64,000 nucleotides of DNA. Source: Sporichthya brevicatena. GTDB lineage: Bacteria > Actinomycetota > Actinomycetes > Sporichthyales > Sporichthyaceae. Made by a program: the position numbers and the translations under genes. Below the pieces are notes generated by a model. The model was not told the origin of the DNA and made no database searches. It saw only the letters and a list, made by a program, of their open reading frames with translations. Shown in pieces: positions 1 through 8,692 of this stretch; the stretch's first letter is position 1; the number at the start of each line of letters is the position of its first letter. The stretch is from contig NZ_BAAAHE010000011.1 of the NCBI RefSeq assembly GCF_039525035.1, forward strand, positions 36,270 to 100,269, read 5' to 3'.

Positions 1-696
1 GCGGCGCTGGACCTCGGCTGGCGGCCGGTGCTGCTCGGGCTGATCCTCATCGCCGTGGCGCTCGGCCTGACGCTCGGCCGCGAGCCGATCCCCGACGGCG
101 TCGCGCCGACGCGGGGATCCCAGGGCAAGCTCCCCCGCACCTACTGGGGCGCCTGGCTGGTCGTCGCGATGTCGATCGGCGTCGAGGCCTCGATGACGGT
201 CTGGTCCTCGGACCTGCTCCGGGACTCGGCGGGGATGTCCGAGGGCGCCGCGGCGGCCGGGGTCAGCGTGCTGCTCGGCGGGATGTTCGTCGGCCGGGTC
301 GCCGGGGCGACGATCGCGCGCCGCAAGCCCGAGGGCGCCCTGCTCGGGGCCCTGTCCCTGGCCGGGGTCGGCTTCGCTGTGTTCTGGACGTCCCAGACCC
401 CCGTCCAGGGTCTGCTCGGGCTGGCCGCGATGGGCCTGGGGATGTCGCTGCACTACCCGCTGGCGGTCACCCGGGCGATCGAGGCCGGTGACGGACACCC
501 CGACCTCGCCGCGGGCCGGGCGGCGCTCGGCGTCGGCGGCGCCGCCGCGCTCTCGCCGCTGCTGATGGGCGCGATGTCGGACGCGCTCAACATCCAGGCG
601 GCCTTCGCGCTCGTCCCGCTCCTGCTCGCCGTGGCCGTGACCTCGCTCATCGTCTCGGGCCGACGCCCCGCCGAGGTCGCTACGCTCGACGGCTGA
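1..696 (+). CDS. MFS transporter, C-terminal half (5' end outside window)
   Basis: The reading frame is open from the first base, so the start lies upstream and only about 231 C-terminal residues are visible. They contain roughly six hydrophobic segments rich in Gly, Ala and Leu, with an RVAGATIARRKPEG loop after a Gly-rich helix, which fits the second six-helix bundle of a major facilitator superfamily permease in the cytoplasmic membrane. The substrate cannot be told. A GTG at 28 is an internal codon rather than a credible start, because a six-helix remnant would lack half the fold. A CDF exporter gene follows on the same strand after 40 bases. Confidence 0.75.
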   Translation, partial: AALDLGWRPVLLGLILIAVALGLTLGREPIPDGVAPTRGSQGKLPRTYWGAWLVVAMSIGVEASMTVWSSDLLRDSAGMSEGAAAAGVSVLLGGMFVGRVAGATIARRKPEGALLGALSLAGVGFAVFWTSQTPVQGLLGLAAMGLGMSLHYPLAVTRAIEAGDGHPDLAAGRAALGVGGAAALSPLLMGAMSDALNIQAAFALVPLLLAVAVTSLIVSGRRPAEVATLDG

Positions 697-736
697 GCCG
701 CCCCTCGAGGCGGGCCAACGGGGCAGAGGGGCGCGC

Positions 737-1660
737 GTGGGACACGGCCACGGCCATGGGCACGGCCACGGCCATGCCTCGGCCCGCGCCGGGGAGCGCC
801 ACCGCGGCCGACTGACGATCGCGTTCGGACTCGCGCTCGCGTTCCTCGTCGTCGAGGTCGTCGTTGCGCTCGCGACCGACTCGCTCGCCCTGCTCTCCGA
901 CGCCGGTCACATGCTCACCGACACCGCCGGGCTCGGGATGGCGCTCGCCGCGATCGCCGCCGCGACGCGGGCGCAGACCGGCAACCGCCGCACGTTCGGG
1001 CTCTACCGGCTCGAGGTGCTGGCCGCGCTGGCGAACGCCGTCCTGTTGTTCGGGGTCTCGGCGTACGTGCTGTGGGAAGGCATCGACCGCCTGTCCGACC
1101 CGGTCGAGATCTCCTCCGGCGCGGTCCTCGCCGTCGGCTGCGCGGGCCTGGCCGTCAACCTCGTCGGGTTCTGGTTGCTGCGCGAGGGCGCCAAGGAGAG
1201 CCTCAACCTCCGCGGCGCATACCTGGAGGTCCTCGCCGACGCGGTCGGCTCGGCCGCCGTCATCGTCGCCGCGGTGCTCATCGCGATCACCGGCGAGGAC
1301 TGGATCGACCCGGCCCTCGCGATCGCTCTCGGCCTGTGGATCCTGCCGCGGACCTACCGGCTCGGCGCCTCCGCGCTGCGGGTGCTGCTGGAGGCCGCGC
1401 CCCCGCACATCGACCTCGTCGCCCTGCAGGCCGACCTCGCCGCGCTCCCCGGCGTCGTCGACGTCCACGACCTCCACGTCTGGACGCTGACCTCGGAGAT
1501 GGAGGTCGCGACCGCGCACCTCGTCGTCGCCGTCGACGCCGATACCCACGCGGTCCTCGACCAGGCCCGTGAACTGCTCTCCGTCACTCACAAGCTCGAG
1601 CACGCGACGCTTCAGGTCGAACCCGCCGACCACACCGGCTGCGAGCAGGTCGGTTGGTAG
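737..1660 (+). CDS. Cation diffusion facilitator (CzcD/ZitB-like zinc exporter)
   Basis: Predicted proton-coupled exporter of Zn2+ or similar divalent metals in the cytoplasmic membrane, 307 aa, normal for the family. The N-terminus is an alternating Gly-His run (residues 3-13), a likely metal-binding tail. Six membrane segments follow, with the metal-site motif SDAGHMLTD near residues 54-62 and the matching helix-5 motif YLEVLAD near 162-168, where Glu stands at the position that is His in E. coli ZitB. The C-terminal cytoplasmic domain carries HDLHVWTL and HKLEHATLQVEP. The GTG start is preceded by AGGGG five bases upstream. Which metal is carried is inference. Confidence 0.9.
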   Translation: MGHGHGHGHGHGHASARAGERHRGRLTIAFGLALAFLVVEVVVALATDSLALLSDAGHMLTDTAGLGMALAAIAAATRAQTGNRRTFGLYRLEVLAALANAVLLFGVSAYVLWEGIDRLSDPVEISSGAVLAVGCAGLAVNLVGFWLLREGAKESLNLRGAYLEVLADAVGSAAVIVAAVLIAITGEDWIDPALAIALGLWILPRTYRLGASALRVLLEAAPPHIDLVALQADLAALPGVVDVHDLHVWTLTSEMEVATAHLVVAVDADTHAVLDQARELLSVTHKLEHATLQVEPADHTGCEQVGW

Positions 1661-1664
1661 TTCG

Positions 1665-2738
1665 TCAGTCGCGGCGGGTGGCCAAAACGAGGACCAGGAG
1701 GCCGAGGCCGAGGGCGGAGAACAGGGCGACCATCTGACCGTCGACGCCAGGGATGCCCTCGTCGTTGACGCGCTTGATGTCGTCGGAGGTGTCCTTCGCC
1801 GCGTCCCGGCCGGCCTTCTTCGCGTCGTCGGCGGCCTTCCTGCCCTTGTCCTTGGCGTCCTTGGCGGCGTCCTTCGCGTCCTGGGCGGAGACCGAGGAGT
1901 TCGGGAGCTTCTTCACGTCCTCGGGGATCGGGACCCGCCAGACGGTGGACCCGATGCCCTCACTGCCGAAGAGCAGGTCCTTGCCGTCGGCGGACTCGGC
2001 GACCGACTCCCCCTGCATCTGGATCGGCGGGGTGAACTTCACGGCCGTCTTCCAGCCCGCGTTCGGGGTGACGATCCGCGCCTCGAAGTAGCCGCGGAGG
2101 ACCGCGAACCGGCCGTCGGCGAAGAACGCGCCGTCGGTGACGCCGGCCGGGGCTGAGGCGATGCGCATGAACGTGTTCACCGCGCCCGCCTTCATCGTCG
2201 CGGGTCCGCGGTAGACACCGGCCTTGGACTCGTTCTCCTTCGAGACGATGTAGAGCCGGCCGGTACGCGGGTCGCACAGCAGAGCCTCGGCGTCGCGCGC
2301 CTGTCCGTCGGCGTAGCGGATGTCGTACTGCGTGAACTCGACGTTGCCGGTCTTGAGGGTGTCCGGTTCCGGGATCCGGTAGAGCCGGTAGGTCTTCCAG
2401 GCGTCGATGTTGTCGCCGATGTCGCCGACCCACAGCGTCTTGTCGGTGACGCAGCGGGTCATCGCCTCCCAGTCGCGGGCCGGGGCGCCGTTGAGGGTCA
2501 GGACCGCGACGGTCTCGCCCGTCGAGTCGTCGACGGCGTAGACGTCCGGGCCGGCGTCGGAGTCGTTGTGGGTGTAGACGATCCCGGAGTGCTTCATGCT
2601 CGCGGCCAGCCCGCTGGACTCGGTGATGCGGTCGTCCTGGAACTGGAACATCCGCTCCTTGTCGGCGGCGTCGGCAACGCCCGCGGCGAGACCGACCACC
2701 GTCAGGGCCGCGAGGCCCGCGAGCGCGCGCTTCACCAC
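1665..2738 (-). CDS. Secreted, C-terminally membrane-anchored protein of unknown function
   Basis: 357 aa. Residues 1-25 form a signal peptide ending AGVADA. The body (about 30-270) has repeated short beta-strand-like segments with motifs such as YTHNDSDAGPDVYAVD, WVGDIGDN and YIVSKEN, suggesting a beta-propeller of the kind seen in secreted esterase-like or phytase-like proteins. This is a fold guess, with no catalytic motif recognised. A highly charged Lys/Asp/Ala linker (about 275-315) leads to one hydrophobic helix (about 336-352) ending in basic RRD, which would leave the propeller outside the cell. Its start overlaps the end of the upstream methyltransferase gene by 7 bases, so the two are probably co-transcribed. 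Confidence 0.7.
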   Translation of the reverse strand: MVKRALAGLAALTVVGLAAGVADAADKERMFQFQDDRITESSGLAASMKHSGIVYTHNDSDAGPDVYAVDDSTGETVAVLTLNGAPARDWEAMTRCVTDKTLWVGDIGDNIDAWKTYRLYRIPEPDTLKTGNVEFTQYDIRYADGQARDAEALLCDPRTGRLYIVSKENESKAGVYRGPATMKAGAVNTFMRIASAPAGVTDGAFFADGRFAVLRGYFEARIVTPNAGWKTAVKFTPPIQMQGESVAESADGKDLLFGSEGIGSTVWRVPIPEDVKKLPNSSVSAQDAKDAAKDAKDKGRKAADDAKKAGRDAAKDTSDDIKRVNDEGIPGVDGQMVALFSALGLGLLVLVLATRRD

Positions 2739-3901
2739 TCACCACCATGACGGGCCGTCAGTTCCGCGGAGAGCAGGGCCGCCAGCTGAGGTCGTAGCGA
2801 CCACGCCGCCGTCAGCGCCCGGTACTGCTCCACCAGGCCAGCATCGGCGGGCGCGCCCGTCCGCACCGCGCGAATCGCCAGATTGCGCGCTGTGTGTTCG
2901 CTGCTCACGAACTCCACGACGTCGACGCGGTACCCCAGCAGCCGCAGCAACGTGGCGCGGAGCGAGTCGGTGAGCACGTCCGCCATGCGCTCACGGAGGA
3001 TGCCGTGCCGGCCGACGATGCCGTACGGCTCCGGCGGGCCGGCGGCACGGATCGCCGCGGCGGTCTCGTGGTGGCAGCAGGGGGCGGCAATCACCACCGG
3101 AGCCTCCCACCGCACGGCCCGCGCGAGGGCGTCGTCGGTGGCCGTGTCGCAGGCGTGCAGCGCGAGGACGACGTCGCCGGGCGGGACGTCGGCGTCGGCG
3201 ATCGTGCCCGCGACGAACTCGACCCCGGTCGCCCCGAGGCGCTCGGCGATCGCGGTGTTCCGGGCCCGGGCCGCGTCCCGCAGGTCGACGCCGGTCAGCG
3301 TCGCCGTGCCCCGGCCGGACAGGTACCGGTGCGCGGCGAACGAGAGGTAGGCGTTCCCGCACCCGAGGTCGACGACATGGAGCGGGTCGCGCCCGGCGAC
3401 GGCGTCCAGGGTCGGCTCCAGCAGCCGGAGGAAGGCGTCGACCTGCCGGCGCTTGGCCGCGTCCGCGCCCAGGACGTCGAACAGCGGGTCACCGGGGTCG
3501 ATCAGGCGAGGCTTCTGCCGGTCGTGCCGCGCGGCCGGGGTGGTCGCCGGCGCCGCGCGCTCCCGGTGGACCTGGGCCTGGCCCTTCTTGGTGACGCGCA
3601 GCTGCACGGTCCGGCCGGCGGCCTCGACGTGCCAGTTGCCGTAGGGCTCGGCGAGCAGGGCGTCGACGCCCTCCGCGGCCTCGGCGGGGTAGGCGAGGTT
3701 CGTCGTGTGCGCCGCCCGCTCGTCGTAGCAGACCCGCTGCAGCCGGCGACCGCCCTTGAGGTCGACGGGACGGAGCTCCGCGCGCCGCCACTGCGGGCGC
3801 GGCGCGCCGTGGCGCCGGCCGGCCGCGACGGCGCGGTGCAGGTCGGCGTCCAGCAGCAGCGCACGCACCTCGGCGAGGGCGGCGGCGAGCGGCTCGGGCA
3901 T
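2732..3901 (-). CDS. Class I SAM-dependent methyltransferase
   Basis: 389 aa. Residues 176-184 read VVDLGCGNA, the SAM-binding motif I of class I methyltransferases. A later APCCHHETAAA segment resembles that of the uncharacterised methyltransferases related to tRNA and rRNA modifying enzymes. The N-terminal 150 residues are a separate basic domain. The substrate is unknown. The start at 3901 is chosen because AGGAG lies eight bases upstream. A longer open frame beginning at 3943 would run into the PadR operator and has no ribosome binding site. The gene is divergent from padR and may share its operator region. Confidence 0.8.
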   Translation of the reverse strand: MPEPLAAALAEVRALLLDADLHRAVAAGRRHGAPRPQWRRAELRPVDLKGGRRLQRVCYDERAAHTTNLAYPAEAAEGVDALLAEPYGNWHVEAAGRTVQLRVTKKGQAQVHRERAAPATTPAARHDRQKPRLIDPGDPLFDVLGADAAKRRQVDAFLRLLEPTLDAVAGRDPLHVVDLGCGNAYLSFAAHRYLSGRGTATLTGVDLRDAARARNTAIAERLGATGVEFVAGTIADADVPPGDVVLALHACDTATDDALARAVRWEAPVVIAAPCCHHETAAAIRAAGPPEPYGIVGRHGILRERMADVLTDSLRATLLRLLGYRVDVVEFVSSEHTARNLAIRAVRTGAPADAGLVEQYRALTAAWSLRPQLAALLSAELTARHGGEW

Positions 3902-3941
3902 GAGATCAGTCTCCTGGATGGGGATCCGGGTGGCGGGACGC

Positions 3942-3965
3942 ATACTCAGTATGCATACTCAGTAT
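3942..3965. promoter_or_regulatory. Tandem PadR operator
   Basis: Two identical 11-bp palindromes ATACTCAGTAT lie at 3942-3952 and 3955-3965, separated by GC. They sit two bases before the padR start codon and about 40 bases upstream of the divergent methyltransferase. ATAC/GTAT palindromes of this kind are typical of PadR-s1 family autoregulation, so binding by the adjacent PadR is a strong inference. Position so close to the ATG implies that the padR transcript starts at or near the start codon. Confidence 0.75.
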
Positions 3966-3967
3966 CC

Positions 3968-4519
3968 ATGAGCATCCGGAACGGCCTTCTCGCTCTCCTG
4001 GAGGGTGGCCCGAAGTACGGCTACCAGCTCCGGGTCGAGTTCGAGGCCGCGACGGGAGCGACCTGGCCGCTGAACGTCGGGCAGGTCTACACGACGCTGA
4101 ACCGGCTCGACCGGGACGGCCTCGTCGAGCCCGTCGGCACCGCCGACGAGTCCGGCAAGGTCGTCTACCGGATCACCGAGGCCGGCCGCGCCGAGCTCGC
4201 GGCCTGGTTCGACGAGCCGATCGAGCACGACGCCCGGCCCCGGGACGAACTCGTCATCAAGGTCGCGATGGCCGTCGCGACCCCGACCGTCGACGCCCTC
4301 GCGGTGATCGACGCCCAGCGAACCGCCGCCCACCGCGCGATCCGGGCCGCCACCCGGCGCAAGGCGAGTGGCGACCTCGCGGCCGAGCTCGTCGCCGAGG
4401 CCGCGATCTTCGCCGCCGAGGCGGAGATCCGCTGGCTCGACCACTGCGAGCAGGTCCTGCTCACCCGACCACCCACACCACCCGCCAACCCTGATCTGAC
4501 CCGGAGTGTGACCTCATGA
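3968..4519 (+). CDS. PadR family transcriptional regulator
   Basis: 183 aa. An N-terminal winged helix (residues about 5-85) contains the PadR hallmarks LLALLEGGPKYGYQLR and GQVYTTLNRLDRDGLVE, followed by a C-terminal dimerisation helix region. It probably represses itself and the downstream ABC exporter through the double palindrome directly upstream. The ATG follows the operator by two bases with no room for a ribosome binding site, so the message is probably leaderless. The stop codon overlaps the ATG of the ATPase gene (ATGA), showing translational coupling and an operon padR-ATPase-permease. Confidence 0.92.
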   Translation: MSIRNGLLALLEGGPKYGYQLRVEFEAATGATWPLNVGQVYTTLNRLDRDGLVEPVGTADESGKVVYRITEAGRAELAAWFDEPIEHDARPRDELVIKVAMAVATPTVDALAVIDAQRTAAHRAIRAATRRKASGDLAAELVAEAAIFAAEAEIRWLDHCEQVLLTRPPTPPANPDLTRSVTS

Positions 4520-5235
4520 CCCCCGTCCTCGAACTTCGCGGCGTGAGCCGCGTGCACGGCAGCGGTCCGACCGCCGTGCACGCCCTGCGCGAGGTCGACC
4601 TCGCGGTCGAGGCCGGCGAACTCGTCGCCGTCATGGGGCCGTCCGGCTCCGGCAAGTCGACGCTGCTCAACGTCGCCGGTGGTCTCGACGCCGCCACCTC
4701 CGGTGACGTCGTCGTCGAGGGGACGACCATGCGCGGGCAGCCCGCCGCCGCCCTGGCCGCCCTGCGCCGGCGCGCGATCGGGTACGTGTTCCAGGACCTC
4801 AACCTGCTCCCGGCCCTCACCGCGGCCGAGAACGTCGCGCTCCCCCGCGAGCTCGACGGGATCCGGTCGAGGACCGCGCTCGCCGAGGCGGCCGCGGCGC
4901 TCGCCGAGGTCGACCTCGCCGGCTACGCGAACTCCTTCCCCGACCAGATGTCCGGCGGTCAGCGCCAGCGCGTCGCGATCGCCCGCGCCCTGATCGGACC
5001 GCGCCGCCTGGTGCTCGCCGACGAGCCGACCGGGGCGCTGGACTCCGTCACCGGTGAGGCGATCCTCAAGCTGCTGCGCGCGCGGTGCGACGCGGGCGCG
5101 GCCGGGATCGTCGTCACCCACGACGCCCGGATGGCCGGCTGGGCCGACCGCATCGTGACCCTGCGGGACGGCGCCCTGGTCAGCGACGGCACCGGCGTTC
5201 CGCGCTCGCGCTCCACGCTGCGGACCTCGTCGTGA
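4516..5235 (+). CDS. ABC transporter ATP-binding protein (MacB/LolD type)
   Basis: 239 aa nucleotide-binding subunit. It shows Walker A GPSGSGKST (about 41-49), the Q-loop after YVFQDLNLLP, the signature MSGGQRQRVAIARAL (about 143) and Walker B LVLADEPTGALD. The LNLLPALTAAENV stretch is typical of ATPases that partner with FtsX/MacB permeases. It would power the permease encoded immediately downstream, whose GTG start overlaps this stop codon. The substrate is unknown; PadR-linked systems of this kind in actinomycetes are often drug or peptide exporters. Confidence 0.92.
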   Translation: MTPVLELRGVSRVHGSGPTAVHALREVDLAVEAGELVAVMGPSGSGKSTLLNVAGGLDAATSGDVVVEGTTMRGQPAAALAALRRRAIGYVFQDLNLLPALTAAENVALPRELDGIRSRTALAEAAAALAEVDLAGYANSFPDQMSGGQRQRVAIARALIGPRRLVLADEPTGALDSVTGEAILKLLRARCDAGAAGIVVTHDARMAGWADRIVTLRDGALVSDGTGVPRSRSTLRTSS

Positions 5236-7838
5236 CGGCCTGGCGCGCCGCGCTCCGGCTCGCCCGCCGGGACGCCCTGCGGCACAGGTGGCGCTCGCTG
5301 CTCATCGTGATCCTGATCCTCGCGCCGGTCGCCGCGGCCACCGGCGTGGACGTCCTCTACCGGACGCAGACCTCGCCGGCCCTGGAGCGGGAGCGATCGT
5401 TCGGCGGCTCCGACGCGGTCCTGTACCCGAGCTTCCGCGAGGGTTCCGGTCCCGACGTGACGGAGGCTCAGATCAAGGCGGCCCTGCCGCCCGGCAGCCG
5501 CGCCGCCTTCCAGCAGTCCGAGAGCAACGCGGTGTTCAGCGCACCCGGTCGGCTCGCGGAGTCCTCGTACCTGATCACCGATCACCTCGGTGACCCGCTG
5601 ACCCGCGCGACCGCACGACTGAAGTCCGGGTCCGCTCCGAAGGCCGGCGAGGTGGCGATCAGCGCGAAGCTCGCCGACAAGCTCGGCCTGCCCGGGAACG
5701 GCGTCGGTGCGACGATCTCGCTGCGCAACGGGCCGTCGGCGACGGTCTCCGGCATCGCCCAGAACCCGTTCTGCCTGAGCTGCCCGCTCGTCGTGATGCC
5801 GGCGAACTCCCCGATCGCGAAGGCCCTGAACGGGGACGCCTCGAGCCTCGACGGCGTCTACTACATCGACCTGCCGAAGCAGTTCGAGAACGCGACGCTC
5901 GAGCAGCTGCGCGACCTGCGCTCACTCGACATGTACGTCCAGCTGCGCAGCCAGTCCTCGTCCTACGAGATCGGTCTCGGTGACCTCAGCCGGGCGAGCG
6001 GCGACGACCTGAAGGCCGCCGCGCTGGTGACGCTGGTCGCGGGTCTGGGGCTGCTCGAGGTGGTGCTCCTGGCCGGCACCGCCTTCGCCGTCGGCGCGCG
6101 GCGCCAGACCCGCGACCTCGGGATGATCGCCGCCCAGGGCGGGTCGCCCGGCGACCTGCGCCGCGTCGTGCTGGCGCAGGGCCTGCTGCTCGGCCTCGTC
6201 GGCGCGGTGGCCGGTGTGGCCGCCGGCATCGGGGGCGTGGTCGCCGCGCGGCCGCTGCTCGAGCGTCTGAACAACGAGGTGATGATCGGCGTCCACTTCG
6301 GGTGGACCGAGCTGGTCGTCGTCGCGCTGGTCGGCGTCGGCTCCGGCCTGGCCGCCGCGATGTTCCCCGCGATCACCGCGGGCCGGCGCCGCATCGTCGA
6401 CGCCCTCGCCGCGCGCTTCCCCGTCCCGACCGCGCGGTCGCGCTGGGCGCCGCTGTTCGGTGGTGTGCTCGTCGCCGGGGGTGTGACGCTGAGCCTGATC
6501 GCGTCCTCGCTGATGTCGAGCGGCCCGACGCAGTGGTTCGAGTACGCGCCGTCGGACCGGATCTCCAGCCTGGCCGGCTCGGAGGGGCGCCTGGACGACA
6601 CCACCGGCTCGATCGCGATCCTCGTCGGGGTCTTCGTGGTCGTCGCGGGCCTGCTCCTGCTCGCGCCCGCCCTGCTGGCGGCGCTGGCGAAGCTGGCCGG
6701 CCGACTGCCCGTCACGCTGCGCCTCGCCACCCGCGACGCCGCGCGGCACCGGCACCGCACCGGGCCGGCGACGGCCGCGATCGCGGTGGCCGTCGGCGGC
6801 GCCGTCGCGATCTCGTGCCTGATCGCGTCCGACCGGGAGGGCAAGGAGCGTTTCGAGGCGGGCGCCGTCCCCGACCGCGTGCTCGCTCTCGACAACCAGC
6901 GGGCCGTCGACTCCGCGCAGCTCAGCCAGGCCACCGCCGCCGTGCGGCAGGTGATCCCCGGCGCGACGGTGATCCCGGTGCAGCAGCCCGTCGGGGAGAT
7001 CGACGACGACGGCGGCCGCCTCCCGGTCCATGCCGTCAGCCCCCGCGGCGGCCCGTGGACGCAGGTCGGCGTCGGCACCCCCGACCTCGTCGAGCTCGCG
7101 TCCGGCCGCGTCGCCGGCGCGGCCGCCGCGAAGGACGCGCTGGACGCCGGCAAGGCCGTCGTGTTCGACGACGGCCTCCTCGACTCCGCCGGGCGACTGA
7201 CCCTCGTCGAGGGCTTCGACGTCGACGCGGGCGCGCGCCAGGTCCGCCTCGCGGCCGTCGTCCTGCCCCGCGACCAGGCCTACACCCAGCTGCCCGCCGT
7301 GTTCGTGCCCTCCTCGCTCGTCGAGCGGCAGGGCTGGAAGGCCGAGGACACCACGACGCTGCTGTCCTACCCGCCGGAGTCGCGGGAGCAGGCCGGGGCC
7401 GCGATCGCGGCCGCGGAGGCGATGGGGATGCCGGTCATCTCCTCGGACGCGGAGAAGGACCACACCCGGCTCGTGCGGGTCGGCCTGACCGCCGCGGCCG
7501 CGCTGATCGCCCTGCTCGGGGTCGCGATGTGCGTCGCCCTCTCCGCCGCCGAAGGCCGGCCGGACCTCGCGACGCTGTCGGCGATCGGGGCGCCCCCGAG
7601 CCGCCGGCGCCGCCTGGCCGGGGCGCAGGCGCTCGTGCTCGCGGTCCTCGGCGTCGCCCTGGGCCTCGGGTTCGGGTTCTACTTCGCCCACGCCGCCCGC
7701 CCCGCCACCGGAGCGACGGAGACGATCGTCCCCTGGGGCGACCTGATGCTCACCGTCGCCGCGGTCCCGCTCCTCGCGGTGCTGGTCGCGATGCTCGGCT
7801 CGATCGGCCGGGTCCCCCTCACCCGCCGCGCCGACTAA
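5232..7838 (+). CDS. FtsX-like ABC transporter permease
   Basis: 868 aa. A membrane segment near residues 20-40 is followed by a large extracytoplasmic domain (about 45-250), three helices with the FtsX-type motif RQTRDLGMIAAQGGS, a central helix pair, a second external domain and a C-terminal FtsX core ending in GSIGRVPLTRRAD. This is the duplicated two-FtsX-domain layout usual in actinobacterial exporters. The GTG at 5232 overlaps the ATPase stop (GTGA). The frame is open further upstream, but that part lies inside the ATPase gene and codes arginine-rich nonsense, so it is rejected. Confidence 0.9.
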   Translation: MTAWRAALRLARRDALRHRWRSLLIVILILAPVAAATGVDVLYRTQTSPALERERSFGGSDAVLYPSFREGSGPDVTEAQIKAALPPGSRAAFQQSESNAVFSAPGRLAESSYLITDHLGDPLTRATARLKSGSAPKAGEVAISAKLADKLGLPGNGVGATISLRNGPSATVSGIAQNPFCLSCPLVVMPANSPIAKALNGDASSLDGVYYIDLPKQFENATLEQLRDLRSLDMYVQLRSQSSSYEIGLGDLSRASGDDLKAAALVTLVAGLGLLEVVLLAGTAFAVGARRQTRDLGMIAAQGGSPGDLRRVVLAQGLLLGLVGAVAGVAAGIGGVVAARPLLERLNNEVMIGVHFGWTELVVVALVGVGSGLAAAMFPAITAGRRRIVDALAARFPVPTARSRWAPLFGGVLVAGGVTLSLIASSLMSSGPTQWFEYAPSDRISSLAGSEGRLDDTTGSIAILVGVFVVVAGLLLLAPALLAALAKLAGRLPVTLRLATRDAARHRHRTGPATAAIAVAVGGAVAISCLIASDREGKERFEAGAVPDRVLALDNQRAVDSAQLSQATAAVRQVIPGATVIPVQQPVGEIDDDGGRLPVHAVSPRGGPWTQVGVGTPDLVELASGRVAGAAAAKDALDAGKAVVFDDGLLDSAGRLTLVEGFDVDAGARQVRLAAVVLPRDQAYTQLPAVFVPSSLVERQGWKAEDTTTLLSYPPESREQAGAAIAAAEAMGMPVISSDAEKDHTRLVRVGLTAAAALIALLGVAMCVALSAAEGRPDLATLSAIGAPPSRRRRLAGAQALVLAVLGVALGLGFGFYFAHAARPATGATETIVPWGDLMLTVAAVPLLAVLVAMLGSIGRVPLTRRAD

Positions 7839-7856
7839 CCCCTCGCCCCGCCCCCT

Positions 7857-7950
7857 GGAGATGACATCTCCACCGGAAACCGCCCAATCCAGTGGGGATG
7901 ACATCTCCACCGAGAACGGCCGGGTGCACTGGAGATGTCATCTCCAGTGC
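7857..7950. repeat. Family-1 palindromic repeat cluster (GGAGATGACATCTCC), locus 1
   Basis: Three copies of a palindrome built on GGAGATG-A/T-CATCTCC lie at 7857-7871, 7894-7908 (one change, GGGG) and 7926-7950, the last extended to 25 bp by CACTGG/CCAGTG arms. The 18-base spacer around CCCAATCCAGTGG is shared with the second locus at 47.2-47.4 kb. The cluster fills the gap between the convergent permease and small membrane-protein genes. Each palindrome can form a hairpin on either strand, so bidirectional termination is a plausible role. Confidence 0.85.
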
Positions 7951-7969
7951 AGGGCGGGGGCGGGGCGGG

Positions 7970-8071
7970 TCAGCCGGAGAAGTAGTCGACGACGGTCGAG
8001 GCGACGACCGAGAGCACCAGCACGACGAGGACCGCTGTCACCAGCGTCCGCGTGCGTCCAGGCCCACCCAC
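7970..8071 (-). CDS. Small single-pass membrane protein (33 aa)
   Basis: A short frame begins at GTG 8071, twelve bases past the thpR stop, and encodes 33 residues: a basic GGPGRTRT leader, a hydrophobic stretch rich in Val and Leu (about residues 10-25) and a short YFSG tail. Third positions are mostly G or C. The pattern is that of a small membrane protein, but its function is unknown. It would be translated from the thpR message. No strong ribosome binding site is visible, so the call is tentative. Confidence 0.4.
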   Translation of the reverse strand: MGGPGRTRTLVTAVLVVLVLSVVASTVVDYFSG

Positions 8072-8082
8072 GCCGGGCAACG

Positions 8083-8646
8083 CTACGCAGGTCCGCGGCG
8101 GCGCCGCGGCCAGGTGGCGATCGGGGCGTGCAGGGCGCTGCCGCCGGGGCTCTGGCCGAGGCGGCTGGCCATGAGGTGGACGGCGTCGACGTCCCAGGTC
8201 GGGCCGACGATCTGGGCCAGTTCGCCGGCCGCGGGACGCAGGTCGGCGGAGGTCTTCCCGGCCCGGGCGAGGGTCAGGTGCGGACGGTAGGGCCGGTCGT
8301 CGAGCTCGACGGCGACCCCGCGGGCGGCGGCGGTGACGGCCTCGGCGAGGGTCCGCAGGGCGTGAACGTCGCCGGCGAGGCCGACCCAGAGCACGTTCGT
8401 CCCGAAGCACCCGCCGCCGGCGAGGCGGAGGGTCATCGGGGCGTCGGACATGACGGCGTCGAGGGCGGCGGTCAGCGCCGGCACCGTGTCGTCCGCGACC
8501 TCCCCGAGGAACGCGAGCGTCAGGTGCCACTGCTCGGGCCGGGTCCAGCGCAGGCCGGACGGCGCGATCGCCCGAACCCGGCCCAGCTCGGCGTCCAGCG
8601 CCGCGAGCGCGTCCGCCGGCGGTCGCACACTGACGAACAACCTCAC
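8083..8646 (-). CDS. thpR: RNA 2',3'-cyclic phosphodiesterase
   Basis: 187 aa, the usual size for the 2H phosphoesterase family (LigT/ThpR), which hydrolyses 2',3'-cyclic phosphates on RNA to 2'-phosphates and can ligate tRNA halves in vitro. The two catalytic HxTx motifs are HLTL at 41-44 and HLTL at 123-126, each followed by the expected hydrophobic residues. The N-terminus MRLFVSVRPP is the typical first beta strand. The physiological substrate of this family is uncertain. It lies downstream of the MFS gene on the same strand, 46 bases away. Confidence 0.93.
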   Translation of the reverse strand: MRLFVSVRPPADALAALDAELGRVRAIAPSGLRWTRPEQWHLTLAFLGEVADDTVPALTAALDAVMSDAPMTLRLAGGGCFGTNVLWVGLAGDVHALRTLAEAVTAAARGVAVELDDRPYRPHLTLARAGKTSADLRPAAGELAQIVGPTWDVDAVHLMASRLGQSPGGSALHAPIATWPRRRRGPA

Positions 8647-8692
8647 GGCGTCTCCGGCACGGACTTCGTCCTCGCGGAGCCGCGTTCAGTGC

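Noticed and set aside
3902..3943. N-terminal extension of the methyltransferase
   Set aside because: It would begin inside the PadR operator and has no ribosome binding site, unlike ATG 3901.
5085..5231. N-terminal extension of the ABC permease
   Set aside because: It lies inside the ATPase gene and is arginine-rich shadow sequence; GTG 5232 is coupled to the ATPase stop.
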